Below, in pieces: positions 23,148 to 35,056 of a stretch of 64,000 nucleotides of DNA (positions are counted from its first letter, which is position 1; every line of letters starts with the position of its first letter). The stretch lies in assembly GCF_040712315.1 (NCBI RefSeq), contig NC_134017.1, positions 50,899,636 to 50,963,635 of the forward strand, given 5' to 3'. The position numbers were made by a program, and so were the translations under genes. Origin of the DNA: Castanea sativa. Its lineage: Eukaryota; Streptophyta; Magnoliopsida; Fagales; Fagaceae. The notes below the pieces were generated by a model. That model was not told the origin of the DNA. It worked only from the letters and a program-made list of their open reading frames with translations, and searched no databases.

Positions 23148-23150
23148 TAA

Positions 23151-23603
23151 TAGGCTAAAACGATAGATCATTGACTTTAAGGTCTTCAAAACTGCTTTTG
23201 ATTGGTAAGACGTAAGAGGAGAATATAGGTTGTATCATGTATGAGGTCTTATGTAGCATTCATGAAAGTTTCCCAACTGCAGCCATTTGTAAAATACGAA
23301 TGGAAAAAATTTTCTTCCAAATTAGCTTAGAGAAATCTTTTTCAATTTATTATGTGTATATTATACAATCATCCACGTGTATTACATGAGTTAATAAATT
23401 ATTTAAACAAACTATGTGAATAATCCTTCAAATTTTCATGTAGTGAATTATAAATAAATAAATAATTCCCAAACAGTTTAGAGATAAACCATGTCCTATA
23501 CAAATGGAGAAAGTTTCTAGTGGAGATACATGTGAGAAATCTGAACAAGGACGGATGCATAAATTTGATATTAACGGCATAAGCTAATTTACGAGACCAA
23601 CAA
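23151..23603. other. intergenic DNA
   Basis: No supported feature. Confidence 0.5.
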
Positions 23604-24254
23604 AAAAGAAGATCCGTAATAACATTTACATATACTATCCAACCAAAACTTTAAGCAAAATTGTATAAGAGTAGACTATATGTTGACAAGAAAAATTCCT
23701 CTAACTTAGAAAGCGATTCAATATAGATTGTCAATTAGGGAGGAGTAAAATTTTTAATAATAAACACTAAAATAAATTGTTTAAAATAAAAACTTGTTTT
23801 AATGAAAACCTCTTGTGAAGATAATTTTTCTTGTTTTCATGTATTTGGCAGCATTAGAAAAAATAAGTCATAGAAAAACTATCTTTGGTCAACGAAAAAT
23901 TATATTAAAATATGGCTTATTATTTAGAAAGAAGATCCGTAATAACATTTACGTATACTATCCAACCAAAACTTTAAGCAAAATTGTATAAGAGTAGACT
24001 ATATGTTGACAAGAAAAATTCCTCTAACTTAGAAAGCGATTCAATATAGATTGTCAATTAGGGAGGAGTAAAATTTTTAATAATAAACACTAAAATAAAT
24101 TGTTTAAAATAAAAACTTGTTTTGATGAAAACCTCTTGTAAAGATAATTTTTCGTGTTTTCATGTATTTGGCAGCATTAGAAAAAATAAGTCATAGAAAA
24201 ATTATCTTTGGTCAATGAAAAATTATATTAAAAATATGGCTTATTATTTAGAAA
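23604..24254 (+). repeat. recent tandem duplication, 323 bp x 2
   Basis: GAAGATCCGTAATAACATTT and everything after it repeats with a period of 323 bp (anchors at 23611 and 23934). The second copy ends near 24254. Only a handful of differences are seen over the unit, so the event is young. The duplicated segment includes the left half of a MITE relic. Confidence 0.95.
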
Positions 24255-24465
24255 TTTTTTTATACTAAAATTTTTCAAAAAACAACGTAATCTCACGTCA
24301 TTTTCAATAAAGGAAATTAAACAGCAATATAAAAACTACTGAAAATAACTCTATTTTATTTTGAGGTCACTAGCAAACATAGGAAAATTAGATAGTTTTA
24401 CAAAAAAATATTTTTTGAAAAATGACTCTCTTCTTTTTTCGAAAATATTTTGCTGCATACAGGGA
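23790..24465. mobile_element. decayed copy of the 6139-6451 MITE family
   Basis: GAAAACCTCTTGTGAAGATA, TTTTTCTTGTTTTCA, TTTGGCAGCATTAGAAAAA and AACTATCTTTGGTCAAC follow the order of the Harbinger MITE at 6.1-6.5 kb, and the right half (ACTAGCAAACATAGGAAAAT...) follows after the duplication. Both ends are too worn to score. The left half is present twice because of the 323-bp tandem duplication. Confidence 0.6.
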
Positions 24466-24572
24466 TATGTGGTAACAAAAAGAAAGGGACAAGGGACAAG
24501 TGTTTAAGGTCTACCTGGTAATGTGCATTGCACATAATCCTTAAACACGTCTATTTTTTTTTTTTCTACCAT

Positions 24573-25183
24573 TAGGGGTAAGCATGGGTCGGGTTAAGGG
24601 AATTTTTCAACCTAACCCACCATGGTTGATTAAAAAAAAATTCAATCATCCCAACCCATCACAGGGATTCAACCCAACCCACATGAGTTAGGTTGGGTTG
24701 GGTTGTGTTGGATAGTTTTTAATTATTTATTACTATTATTATTAAATTGATCAAAAATATATATATCACACTTGTCGCTTGAGTTGATAAATAAAATATT
24801 CTTACTATTCTAACTTAGTTATAAACACAATATATCTAACTGAGTTGATAAACAAAATATAAATGAACTAATATCTCAACTCAATTATAAACAAATAGGA
24901 GTGGATTGGGAGAGTAGGAGTGAAAAGCGGCAGAGAGAAATAAGATTGTTGGGGTTGTGAGGTAATTGGGTTTTATATAGGAACTAGGAATAGCCGAACG
25001 AGGGGAAAATATTAAATAAAAAATTTATTAATTATATAATATATTTTTATATATATATTAAATATATAGATGAGTCAGGTCAAGTTAGAAGAGTTTGTGA
25101 TTGTTATAACCCTAACCCAACCCTGTGGGTTAGGTTGGACTGAGTCGGTTTTGGCGGGTTGATGAGTTGGCAACACACTCTTA
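24573..25183. mobile_element. possible MITE with CCCAACCC/GGGTTGGG blocks
   Basis: Both ends carry GGGTTGGG-like or CAACCCAACC-like blocks in opposite orientation (24590-24715 and 25105-25165) around an AT-rich core. This is the look of a common plant non-autonomous element that starts TAGGGGT. The ends match only loosely (TAGGGGTAAGC against TAAGAGTGTGT) and no target duplication is clear. Confidence 0.35.
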
Positions 25184-25286
25184 GCTGCCACATACCTTGT
25201 ATCTAATAAATAAATAAATAAAATTTAAATAGAAAACATCAATGTCAAACAAATAGAGCTTACCATAAAAAAATAGTATGTTTTAC

Positions 25287-25412
25287 TACCATGCACCCTT
25301 AGTGTAAAAATTGTTCCACAAGTATAAATTCTTGTGGTAGAGAGGGGGAAAGGCCCAAAGTTTAAGTTTTCAGAAGAGAATTTATTCACTTAAATTAAAC
25401 TAAAGTAAAAAA
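25287..25412 (+). mobile_element. SINE family B, copy 2 (decayed)
   Basis: It shares GCACCCTTAGTGT, ATTGTTCCACAAGTATAAAT and the CTTGT(A/G)G..GGGG segment with the copy at 53072-53235. Its B box is decayed (CAAAGTTTAAG), and it ends ACTAAAGTAAAAAAAA. Confidence 0.6.
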
Positions 25413-25426
25413 AATAAATAATAATA

Positions 25427-25428
25427 AT

Positions 25429-25471
<43 letters not shown>
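25427..25471. repeat. (ATT)n microsatellite
   Basis: About fourteen ATT units. Confidence 0.95.
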
Positions 25472-25472
<1 letters not shown>

Positions 25473-25644
25473 GTTCTACCAAAGGATAAAAGTACAAGAA
25501 TTTTTTTTTAATTTAATCCCAAATTAAAAATTGACAGATGAGTTTATAATTTAAAATGATCAAAACACCCTTGAAATGGCTAGAATGAGCAGTCAAATCT
25601 CGATACCTCGTAAATGACCAAAATATTTGATTGTATATTTTCGT

Positions 25645-25735
25645 GGACGCAGCTGCACGTCTGTCCATAGACGCGGTTGTATGACCGTCTATGGATGTAG
25701 CTGTACGCCCGTCCACGGACATGGCTGCACAACCA
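25645..25735. repeat. 24-bp minisatellite, about four units
   Basis: Successive units read roughly GTCCAYRGACGCGGYTGYAYG. Because GTCCATGGAC is itself near-palindromic, the array looks alike on both strands. Confidence 0.7.
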
Positions 25736-25739
25736 TGGG

Positions 25740-27713
25740 AGTCTTTCGAAGGTGTGGCTAGCTCTGGGTCAACTGTAAACTCTTGTTCAAGGAGTGAGGG
25801 AAAAGCAATGTTTGAATTTCACAGGCAAAAGGCCAAGGCAATAAAGAAGAAAGACCAACGCGGCAGCACATGCATCCATGGATGATTTTTTTTTTCAATT
25901 TGGCCCGATTCAATCTGAAATAGGACCCGAATCGGTCCGATATGGACCAAAATTCTTGTTAATTTTTTTTTAAAAAAAAAACATAAAATATTATATCAAA
26001 ACACATCGTTTTGTCGACAGACTTTAAAGGAAAAACACTAAAATCATCTCAATTGTCTTTATTATCTACTATTGCTCTTAAATTGGTATATGTTTACCAT
26101 TATATGAAAAAAAAATTCTTAGAAATATATAGAAAATATAAATAATAATATATTTAATAATAAATTAATATATATATCCCACACCCGTGTCTTACTTTTT
26201 CAAAAATTACCATGTCACTGCACCACATTTGCACCCGAACCAGAATCCGCACCCATGCTTCCTAGCTCACAACTTAACTCAACTAAACTTTCGTTGGTCC
26301 AAACCAGGTCCTCCAATATTCACCAACTCCAAATAGAACTCCAAATTTTATTCTGCTACTCATGTTGCTTAAGGTGCTGTTTTGTATTCAATTCTTTATA
26401 GTGCTATTTGATTACAATTTGGATGTCATGGAGTCAGACTTAGTTGACTACAATTTAGTATGTTTGATTCTTCGTTCTTTCTCTAACATAACAAAAGCTG
26501 TTAATCTATACGTGTCAAAGTTGCATCAATGAACTTACAGTTTCAGAGCTTTGTAGTTTGTGTTCTTTGATGAATGAGTAATTTTTGGCTTTGTTTGATC
26601 AGTTGATTGCTTTTGTGCTGAGATGTAATTGTTCTGAACTTTGGGTGAAGGATTACTTTGTCAAGTGAGTAGCATATTTGTCTTTCTAGACTTCGACTCT
26701 TTGTGATATTTGACTGCTTTTAGTTCAGACTTAGAATAATTTTGATTTTCTTGGCTTTGTTTTGCATGGAATTACAAAAACAAATACCAACGACCTACTC
26801 AGAAATCTTAACCAAACTGATTTTTCTTGTCTAAGATGTTACAAATTATTAATAAATTACAAATGTAGTAGATATTAAGTTTTTGTTTGCTTTTATTGTT
26901 AGACTAGGTTCATGAACTTCGAGATTGTAGATTAAATTTTTATGTGAAAGGCTATAGTTGTTGAGTTAAATTTTGTCAAGGTTGGAAAAAGAATTAATAT
27001 AATCTTAAATAATAAGTCTTGGTATGGTTTCTACTAATTATATAAAATTGTATTAAAATATAAGGATAATTGTTTTCTAATGGACTAGGAAAGAATATTC
27101 AATGGTTTTATTTTATTTTTTAAATGAATCAAATTGTTCTTATGTAAAGTAATTTAGAGGATATTACTGGCTTTAAGGCTTCTTATTGTATGCATTTTAT
27201 GATGAGACATTTTGGCTATGTCTTTGTATTTAAGATTGAAGTTAAGGTAGGTAGATGTATTGTTTATTAGTAATCTAGGAAGGTGGATGAAAATTGTAAG
27301 TGACTAAGATAATTGGCAGATTCTTTCAAACATTGTGCTTTCAACTGGAGTGATTAATTGGTTTGTGTGTTTCAAAGGAGGAAGGTTGTGAGATACTTTG
27401 CTTCCTATATGTAGAGCTGAACTTGGACATTAATACTGAATCATATTTGAGGAACTTCATCTTTGAGACTTTTTAAGCTTTTATAACACTCCTCTTTCGT
27501 ATAATGATTCAAATCAGTTGTTTCTTCAAGTAATTTCTATTTGAAACCAAGGTAAATTACTTATAGTTTCGATAGAGTTTTAGAGAAAGAGAACGATTGA
27601 AATTTTACTTTTAGTATTAATATAGAGCATTTAGGGATAACTATATTCCATTTGCAATGAGATGCTGACTCTAATTCCATTGATGACTTTACAAAAGTCC
27701 CCACTCTATACCT
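25740..27713. other. intergenic DNA up to Tat element 1
   Basis: A short poly-T/A zone near 25890-25980, then unremarkable AT-rich sequence. No convincing frame, RNA gene or transposon end. Confidence 0.5.
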
Positions 27714-28422
27714 TGTAGGGGTATTGGGCCCAGCAATTTATGAAGGGCGGCCCAACAAAGTCTTTTGGGCTAGAAACCCAAATCCGAAAACATCAAAATG
27801 ATCATGGAGTATTTAAATGTCCCAAACGTCCGAGAAGTAGATTTGTCCTCGGAATATTAAGCCGAGGACACGCAGTATACGTGGAGGACAATAAAAAGAG
27901 CGGTGGAATGTCTAAAGTAAAGCTGCTGCCACCGCCCATACATTAAAAGCTCTGTAATTGATACGCTGGCTGATAGAGGGAAGGATGAGACCTGAGCATA
28001 GAGCTTGGAACTTGATCCCTAATCCCAGCGGGCTTTAGGGAAGAATGGATGGGACAAGTATCCGAAAATCAGGATTGCAACCATAAAGTGGAAGATATAA
28101 ATAGAAGGGAAGGGATACGAAGAAGGGAGAGGCTTTTTGAGAGAGAAAAAGTGTATGATAATCAATATTTGTATCCAAACTTGAGAAATACTATTAGAAA
28201 CTATCCTCGGAAACAGTCCGAGGAGGAATTCTCAGTCTTACTCTTTGCAAACGATTCTTTGTTTTCTTCCATTGGGCCCAAAGCCCGTTCTTTTTGTAAT
28301 TGTCTAAGCCATCCTTGAAATCTAGATTACAAACCCATCCTCTACAAATTCATTGTAAAGAAAGGTCTTTCAAGCCCATTTCCTCCCAGTCGTGGTTTGG
28401 GAATTTGAATTGTGTCCTTACA
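27714..28422 (+). repeat. 5' LTR of Tat element 1
   Basis: TGTAGGGGTATTGG...GTGTCCTTACA, 709 bp. Compared with 38238-38946 I count six substitutions, all transitions (for example ACAAAG/ACGAAG near 27760 and AAGCCCG/AAGCTCG near 28280). Frames inside it are not genes. Confidence 0.97.
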
Positions 28423-28424
28423 AT

Positions 28425-28441
28425 TGGCGTCGTCTGTGGGG
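28425..28441 (+). other. primer-binding site of Tat element 1
   Basis: TGGCGTCGTCTGTGGGG lies three bases after the 5' LTR, the usual place for the tRNA primer. The same start (TGGCGTCGTCTATGGG) is found in Tat element 2. The tRNA cannot be named with certainty. Confidence 0.8.
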
Positions 28442-28470
28442 AGTTAGTTTTTAAGGAAGTTTAGGACATC

Positions 28471-29961
28471 ATGGTAGGATCAGAACCACCACGCAGTGCA
28501 GAGTCCGTGGGCTCCCAGCGTGAGGATCACTCCTTACATCCTGATCATGGAGAGAACCGAGAAGGAAGTGTACATACTACACACACCATCAGAAGTGCTA
28601 GTCATTCGCAAGGAGGAAGCAGAGTTCCTTATGAGAGAAATGCCAGGGCCATGCAGAAGGAGATTGACGGCCTAAAGAGGAGACTGCGTCACGAAAGGAG
28701 AAGGAGAACTCCTCCGGTCTCTGACCCCTCTTCGGAAGGATCCGAGGATGACAATTACGGGCAAAGATCCAGAACTCCCCCAGGTGAATATGTCTCCTCC
28801 GAGGAGGACAATCTGCATGGGAGGCGTGGCAGAGACTACCCCCCTAGGGGCTTAGGAAATGACGCAATGGGCAGAGCGTTACACCAAATCTCCAGGTCAC
28901 CCTTCGCGCGCAGATTGGAAGAAGGGAGGTTGCCTCGGCGCTTCACACAACCGGCCTTCACTCTTTACAATGGTCGGACGTATCCTGTGGAGCACGTAAG
29001 CCATTTCAGTCAGAGAATGGCAGTGCATTCCAGGAATGAAACTTTGTTATGCAAGATTTTTCCTTCTAGCCTAGGGCCCGTAGCCATGAGATGGTTTGAC
29101 GGCCTAAGGGCAGGCTCTATTGATTCTTTCAAAGAGCTTACTAGAGCATTCGGTTCTCGCTTTATCACGTGCAGTAGAGTTCCTCGTCCATTGGATTCTT
29201 TACTATCCATGGCCATGAGGGAAGGGGAAACCCTGAAAACGTATTCGGACAGGTATTGGGAAATGTTCAACGAAATTGACGGAGACTTTGACGATGTAGC
29301 AATAAGGACCTTCAAGGTCGGCCTACCAACGGAGCATGACTTGAGAAAATCCTTAACGAAGAAGCCTGTCAGAAGCGTACGTCGACTGATGGATCGCATC
29401 GACGAGTACAAAAGGGTTGAGGAAGATCAACAGCAGGGAAAAGGCAAGGCGAAGGTTATCCCACAAGAAAGGAGGGATTTCAGGGTCGGAGACGGATACA
29501 ACAACAATAGGCCTGCGGGATTTTTCCACGCAGCGGCGGTCACATACCCCCACAAGTGGTCAACACCGTCTTCAAGGAGCCGGTGCGGCGTTGGAGAAAA
29601 TAAGGCATGAGCCTTTTTTCAAATGGCCAAATAAAATGGCAGGGGACCCTTTGAGACGCAACCAAAATCTCCATTGCCATTATCACCGGGAGAGAGTCAT
29701 ACCACCCAGGATTGTCGCACTTTGTGGAATCATTTGGAACAATTGGTTAAGGAGGGAAAGCTGAAGCAGTTTTTGGACCAACCCAACGGGCGAGGAAACC
29801 AATCAGGAGTGGCAAACCACGACGGTCCTTCATCCAGACCTCCTCTAGGTACTATCAATGTCATTTTTGCAGCACTTAGAGGAGCGCTCAGCTCCTTTCA
29901 GGGTAATGTCGGTAGCTCGAACATTGGCCGAAGAGTCACGGGATCAGCCGAAGAGGATTAA
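28471..29961 (+). pseudogene. gag of Tat element 1 (frameshifted)
   Basis: The main frame 28471-29610 starts MVGSEPPRSAES, has an Arg-rich, Ser/Glu-rich N-terminal part and then the retrotransposon gag core (QPAFTLYNGRTYPVEHVSHF, AMRWFDGLRAGSI, LDSLLSMAMREGETLKTY). After about 29520 the protein continues in other frames (EKIRHEPFFKWPNKMAGDP, then CHYHRE and SHTTQDCRTLWNHLEQL), so several small indels interrupt it. The CHYH...HTTQDC segment is the zinc-knuckle-like nucleic-acid-binding part. Gag would form the virus-like particle. Confidence 0.9.
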
Positions 29962-30106
29962 GGCAAGTATCCTGCCAATCCTAAGTTTCTGCGAAGAGGA
30001 CAAGATGGGGACCATCCAGCCTCACGATGATGCCTTAGTGGTAACCCTCGAGAATAGGGAACTATGATGTAAAGAGGGTAATGGTTGATCAAGCTGGCGC
30101 AATATC

Positions 30107-30400
30107 ATGTACCACGACCTATTTAGAGGCTTGAAGTTAAGAGTTGAAGATCTTATGCCATATGACTCACCCTTGATAAGCTTCGAAGGGAGAGCTGTCG
30201 TTCGAAAGGACAAATTAGACGCCCAATTGCAAGGTCCGGAGGTGGTAGACGTAGATTTCATCGTGGTCGATGCTTATTCTCCCTATACGGCTATTGTGGC
30301 AAGACCTTGGCTGCATGCATTAGGGGCCGTTTCCTCGGCCTTGCATGTCAAAGTCAAATTTCATTCTGGAGACCGGAGTGGTGGAGTTACTTGGGAGTAG
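30107..30400 (+). pseudogene. protease region of Tat element 1
   Basis: LMPYDSPLISFEGRAVV, VDVDFIVVDAYSPYTAIVAR and PWLHALGAVSSALHVKVKF match the C-terminal part of Tat-type retropepsin. The frame ends in a TAG at 30398-30400, and further stops (for example after NGEA and LP) occur before the RT frame opens. The active-site part upstream is not in a clean frame, so the polyprotein cannot be made. Confidence 0.8.
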
Positions 30401-30634
30401 TGGCTCGACGGTGTGCAGCGGCTAGTGCAACGTCGACCAGAACCAGACTCCTCGGCCTCGGCTAACGGAGAGGCATAGCAATCAAAGTCTCTTCCCACAG
30501 CCGGGGTAGGTGAAGCGGTATGTGAAGAATTGGAGAAAATTCTCATAGACAATGATCCTGAGAAGTTCTTCCAGGTTGGAGTTCAATTGCCGTAGGAAGA
30601 GAAGCCAGAACTGATTTTATTTTTAAAGAAAAAT

Positions 30635-33600
30635 ATGGATGTGTTTGCTTGGAACGCGTATGAGGCCCCTGGGGTTGATCCGAACTTCATATGTCATCAT
30701 TTAAAGGTCAATCCAACTGTAGTGCCGAGGAGGCAACCACCTCGGAGGTCCTCCAAAGAATATTCCGAAGCCGTAAAAGAGGAAGTGCTCAAACTCAAGG
30801 AGGCAGGGGCTATCAAAGAAGTGTTTTATCCTGAATTGTTAGCCCATACGGTGGTGGTGAAAAAGAAGAATGGGAAGTGGAGAGTTTGTGTAGACTTCAC
30901 AGATTTAAATAAAGCTTGCCCGAAGGACTCATTCCCAATGCCTCGGATTGACCAATTAGTTGACGCTACTGTTGGACATCCTCGGATGAGTTTTCTCGAT
31001 ATTTTCCAAGGTTACCACCAGATACCCTTAGCCGTTGAGGACCAGGAGAAGACTGCATTCGTCACTCCTACAGGAAATTATCATTATAAGGTAATGCCCT
31101 TTGGTTTGAAAAACGCAGGGGCTACCTACCAAAGGATGATGACGAGAATGTTTGAGGCCCAGCTAGGAAAAACTATTAAGGTATACGTGGATGATATGGT
31201 GGTAAAGAATAAAGAAGTTTCTGCACATCTGGAGGATCTGAGCAACACTTTTCAGAGGCTAAGAGAGTATAAATTGCGGCTCAATGCCTCTAAATGCTCT
31301 TTTGGTGTGGGATCGGGTAAGTTTCTAGGATATATGGTGACTCACCGGGGGATTGAAGTGAATCCTGCTCAGGTTAAGGCAATAAACAACTTACACCCAC
31401 CTCGGAATCCTAAAGAAATGCAAAGACTAACAGGTATGACTGCTGCTCTCAACCGATTTATATCTCGGTCCGCGGACAGATGCAAACCTTTCTTTCAATT
31501 ATTGAATAAATGGAAGGGTTTTGAATGGACCGAGGAGTGCGCAGTGGCTTTCCAACAGCTAAAAGAATATCTCTTGCGATCGCCAGTTATGTCTCAACCA
31601 GAAGTTGATGAAATTCTGTTTGCATATATTGCGGTGGCTAACCATGCAGTTAGTTTGGTTCTTATCCGAGATGACAATAACATCCAGAGACCGGTTTATT
31701 ATGTAAGCAAATCTCTGCATGAGGCCGAGCTGAGTTATTTGCCACTGGAGAAAGCCATCTTGGCGGTGGTACGTGCTACACGAAGACTTCCCCATTACTT
31801 CCAGTCTCATACAGTTGTTGTTCTTACACAACTCCCTCTTAAATCAATTCTGCGAAGTGCAGATTATATGGGAAGAATTGCCAAATGGGGAACTGTCCTA
31901 GGAGCTTTCGATATCAAGTATATGCCTCGCACCTCTATAAAGGGACAGGTCATCGCGGACCTTGTGGCGGAATTTGCTGAGCCTTCGTTAGAAGACTATC
32001 AAGAAGGCATGGGTAAAAAATCAGTAGGCATGATTTCGTGTGAAGGACCTCCATTATGGAAAGTCCATGTTGATGGAGCAGCAAATCAGAGGGGATCGGG
32101 TATAGGGCTAGTCTTGATATCTCCAGAGGGAATTACTTTTGAGAAATCTTTGAAACTAGGATTCTCGGCCACCAACAACGAAAGCAGGTATGCACGAGGC
32201 CGTCCTCGCAGGGATGAACATGGTTCATAAAATGGGAGGAAAGACGGTGCAAATGTTCTCGGATTCACTGTTGGTGGTAGGCCAAGTGGAAGGGAAACTA
32301 GAAGCAAGGGATTCCAGAATGCGAGAATACCTAACCCATGTCAGGTATATGCAGTCTAAATTTGAGTCTTTTTTACTATTACATGTATCCAGATGTGGCA
32401 ATACCCATGCCGACTCATTGGCCACGCTCGCAACGTCCTCGGCACAAAGTCTACCACGAATTATCCTTGTTGAAGATCTGTTGAAACCCACTGGGACGGA
32501 CGGTAACTCCACTCAAATGCTCCAAATTCGGACTGGGCCTAGTTGGATGGATCAAATAGTAACATTTCTCATAAATGACATCCTGCCTGGAGAAAAGGCT
32601 GAAGCAGATAAAGTTCGCAGGAAAGCCACTCGTTTTTGGTTATCCGAGGACCAGAAATTGTACAAACGTTCATTTTCCGGACCATATTTGTTATGTATAC
32701 ACCCCGAGGCAACGGAGCTACTTTTGGAAGAGTTACACGAAGGGATTTGTGGAAGTCACACAGGGGGAAGGTCTTTCGCTCACAGAGCCCTTACTCAGGG
32801 CTATTGGTGGCCAAATATGCAGAGAGAAGCGCAAGATTATGCAAAGAAGTGCGACCAATGTCAAAGGTTCGCTCCAAATATACATCAACCAGGGGGAGTC
32901 CTGAATCCTCTATCTAGCCCATGGCCTTTTGCTTAATGGGGCTTGGACATTGTTGGACCCTTCCCCAAAGCAACAGGAAATAGACGGTGGCTTCTCGTGG
33001 GAACAGATTATTTCACCAAATGGGTTGAAGCTGAGCCATTATCAAATATCAGAGACATGGAGGCAAAAAAGTTTGTATGGAAGAATATCGTTACCAGGTT
33101 CGGCATCCCTCATACTCTCATTTCAGATAACGGTTTACAATTTGATAGCAAGGCCTTTCGGAAATACTGCTGTGATCTGGGCATTACGAATAGATATTCC
33201 ACTCCGGCTTATCCCCAAGGAAATGGGCAGGCCGAGGCTGTCAACAAAGTAATAGTGAGCGGACTCAAAAAGAGGTTAGGTGACGCCAAGGGGAGGTGGG
33301 TGGAAGAACTGCCACATGTCTTGTGGACGTATCGAACTACACCACGAAGATCCACAGGTGAGACACCTTTCGCCATGACTTATGGAGTCGAGGCAGTAAT
33401 ACCATTAGAAACTGGGTTCCCAACCAAAAGCTCCTTCATTTCAGATAGCAATGATGATCTATTAATGAGAAACTTAGACTTAGTTGAGGAACGACGAGAA
33501 AACACCATGGTTCAACTAGCTTATTATCAACATAAGCTCAAGCAGGGATATGATTCTCATGTGAAACTTCGACCTCTTGGACCTGGTGACTTAGTGTTAA

Positions 33601-33776
33601 GGAAAGTTTTGGGTACGATGAAGAATCCTGCGTGGGGAAAATTGGGGCCCAACTGGGAAGGACCTTATCGTATTACTTCGGTCGCAGGAATAGGGGCCTA
33701 CAATCTGGAAGATTTGGACGAACGTGTTGTACAACGTCCCTGGAATGTAAATAATCTACGAAGGTACTATTACTAA
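30635..33776 (+). pseudogene. pol of Tat element 1: RT, RNase H, aRNase H, integrase
   Basis: RT from about 30750 (KKKNGKWRVCVDFTDLNKAC, MSFLDIFQGYHQIPL, catalytic YVDDMVVK near 31182), connection/RNase H (LVLIRDDNNIQRPVYYVSKS), then the second RNase H (VHVDGAANQRGSG), then integrase with HHCC (HEGICGSHTGGRS...CDQCQRF) and the DDE core (GLDIVGPF, SDNGLQF, NGQAEAVNK) and a WGKLGPNWEGPY C-terminal domain. Two lesions are clear: an extra A near 32185 shifts the frame inside the second RNase H, and TAA at 32934-32936 replaces the Gln before WGLDIVGP. RT itself keeps its catalytic aspartates. Confidence 0.95.
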
Positions 33777-33832
33777 ATAAAAGGCACTTCGGCCGTTTTT
33801 TGTTGTAAACTACATTATATTCATTATCTTCG

Positions 33833-34665
33833 TTCGTCTAAATATCAAGCTGAAGCTTGGTATGCCTGGATCCTCGGACCACATACCTCGTCTAAATTGA
33901 TATTCTTTACTAAGTGTTAAACAGAACCTAAGTTACGTCTGGTCCTTGGATCATCTACTTTGGGAAAATTAACATTTTAAATTCATCCGTCTAAGTATCA
34001 AGCTGAAGCTTGGTATGCCTGGATCCTCGGACCACATACCTCGTCTAAATTGATATTCTTTACTAAGTGTTAAACAGAACCTAAGTTACGTCTGGTCCTC
34101 GGATCATCTACTTTGGGAAAATTAACATTTTAAATTCATCCGTCTAAGTATCAAGCTGAAGCTTGGTATGCCTAGATCCTCGGACCACATACCTCGTCTA
34201 AATTGATATTCTTTACTAAGTGTTAAACAGAACCTAAGTTACGTCTGGTCCTCGGATCATCTACTTTGGGAAAATTAACATTTTAAATTCATCCGTCTAA
34301 GTATCAAGCTGAAGCTTGGTATGCCTGTATCCTCGGACCACATACCTCGTCTAAATTGATATTCTTTACTAAGTGTTAAACAGAACCTAAGTTACGTTTG
34401 GTCCTCGGATCATCTACTTTGAGAAAATTAACATTTTAAATTCATCCGTCTAAGTATCAAGCTGAAGCTTGGTATGCCTGGATCCTCGGACCACATACCT
34501 CGTCTAAATTGATATTATTTACTAAGTGTTAAACAGAACCTAAGTTACGTCTGGTCCTCGGATCATCTACTTTGGGAAAATTAACATTTTAAATTTATTT
34601 ATCTAAGTATCAAGCTGAAGCTTGGTATGCCTGGATCCTCGGATCATTTACTTGGGAAAAATTAA
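33833..34665 (+). repeat. 153-bp tandem array in Tat element 1
   Basis: Six units with an exact 153-bp period (anchor GTATCAAGCTGAAGC at 33842, 33995, 34148, 34301, 34454, 34607); the last is shortened. Units are nearly identical. Each unit is itself a diverged dimer: one half starts CTAAGTATCAAGCTGAAGC and the other CTAAGTGTTAAACAGAACC; both carry a CCTCGGA(C/T)CA box at the same spacing. The array lies between integrase and the antisense gene. Confidence 0.97.
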
Positions 34666-35056
34666 CACTTCTTTTCTTTTTTGTCAAAAACATCAGATCT
34701 TTGCATGTCTAAGTCAAAAGACCATATGCCTTATTTTTACATAGTTCAACTAGAGATCCAAAATGAAGAATCAAATACTTAAATGCATCACTTAATGCAG
34801 TTCCCGGCATAATTAAACCTTCCTGGAGTATCAATTTCAATTCAAGTTGTTGCTAATAACTTTGGTAAAGGACAAAGAGATGGTATTTATAGAATGATAT
34901 GATCAAAACAAAGCAAAAAAGTAAGAATCATCTAAACAAGTAAAACAACATTCGTGCTTATATTAAATTCCAAATAAGTACTTTTTCAATCACACTTAGA
35001 AATTACACTTAGAGATAAAATAAAATAAAAATAAAAAAGAGAAAGGCAGCAAGCAT

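Noticed and set aside
28049..28318. 89-codon frame (also at 38573-38842)
   Set aside because: It lies inside the LTR and occurs in both copies only because the LTRs are identical; no domain seen.
31559..31831. 90-codon minus-strand frame
   Set aside because: Shadow of the RT/RNase H coding sequence on the other strand.
33833..34665. Regular spaced repeats resembling a CRISPR array
   Set aside because: The units are contiguous 153-bp tandem repeats without unique spacers, in a plant retrotransposon.
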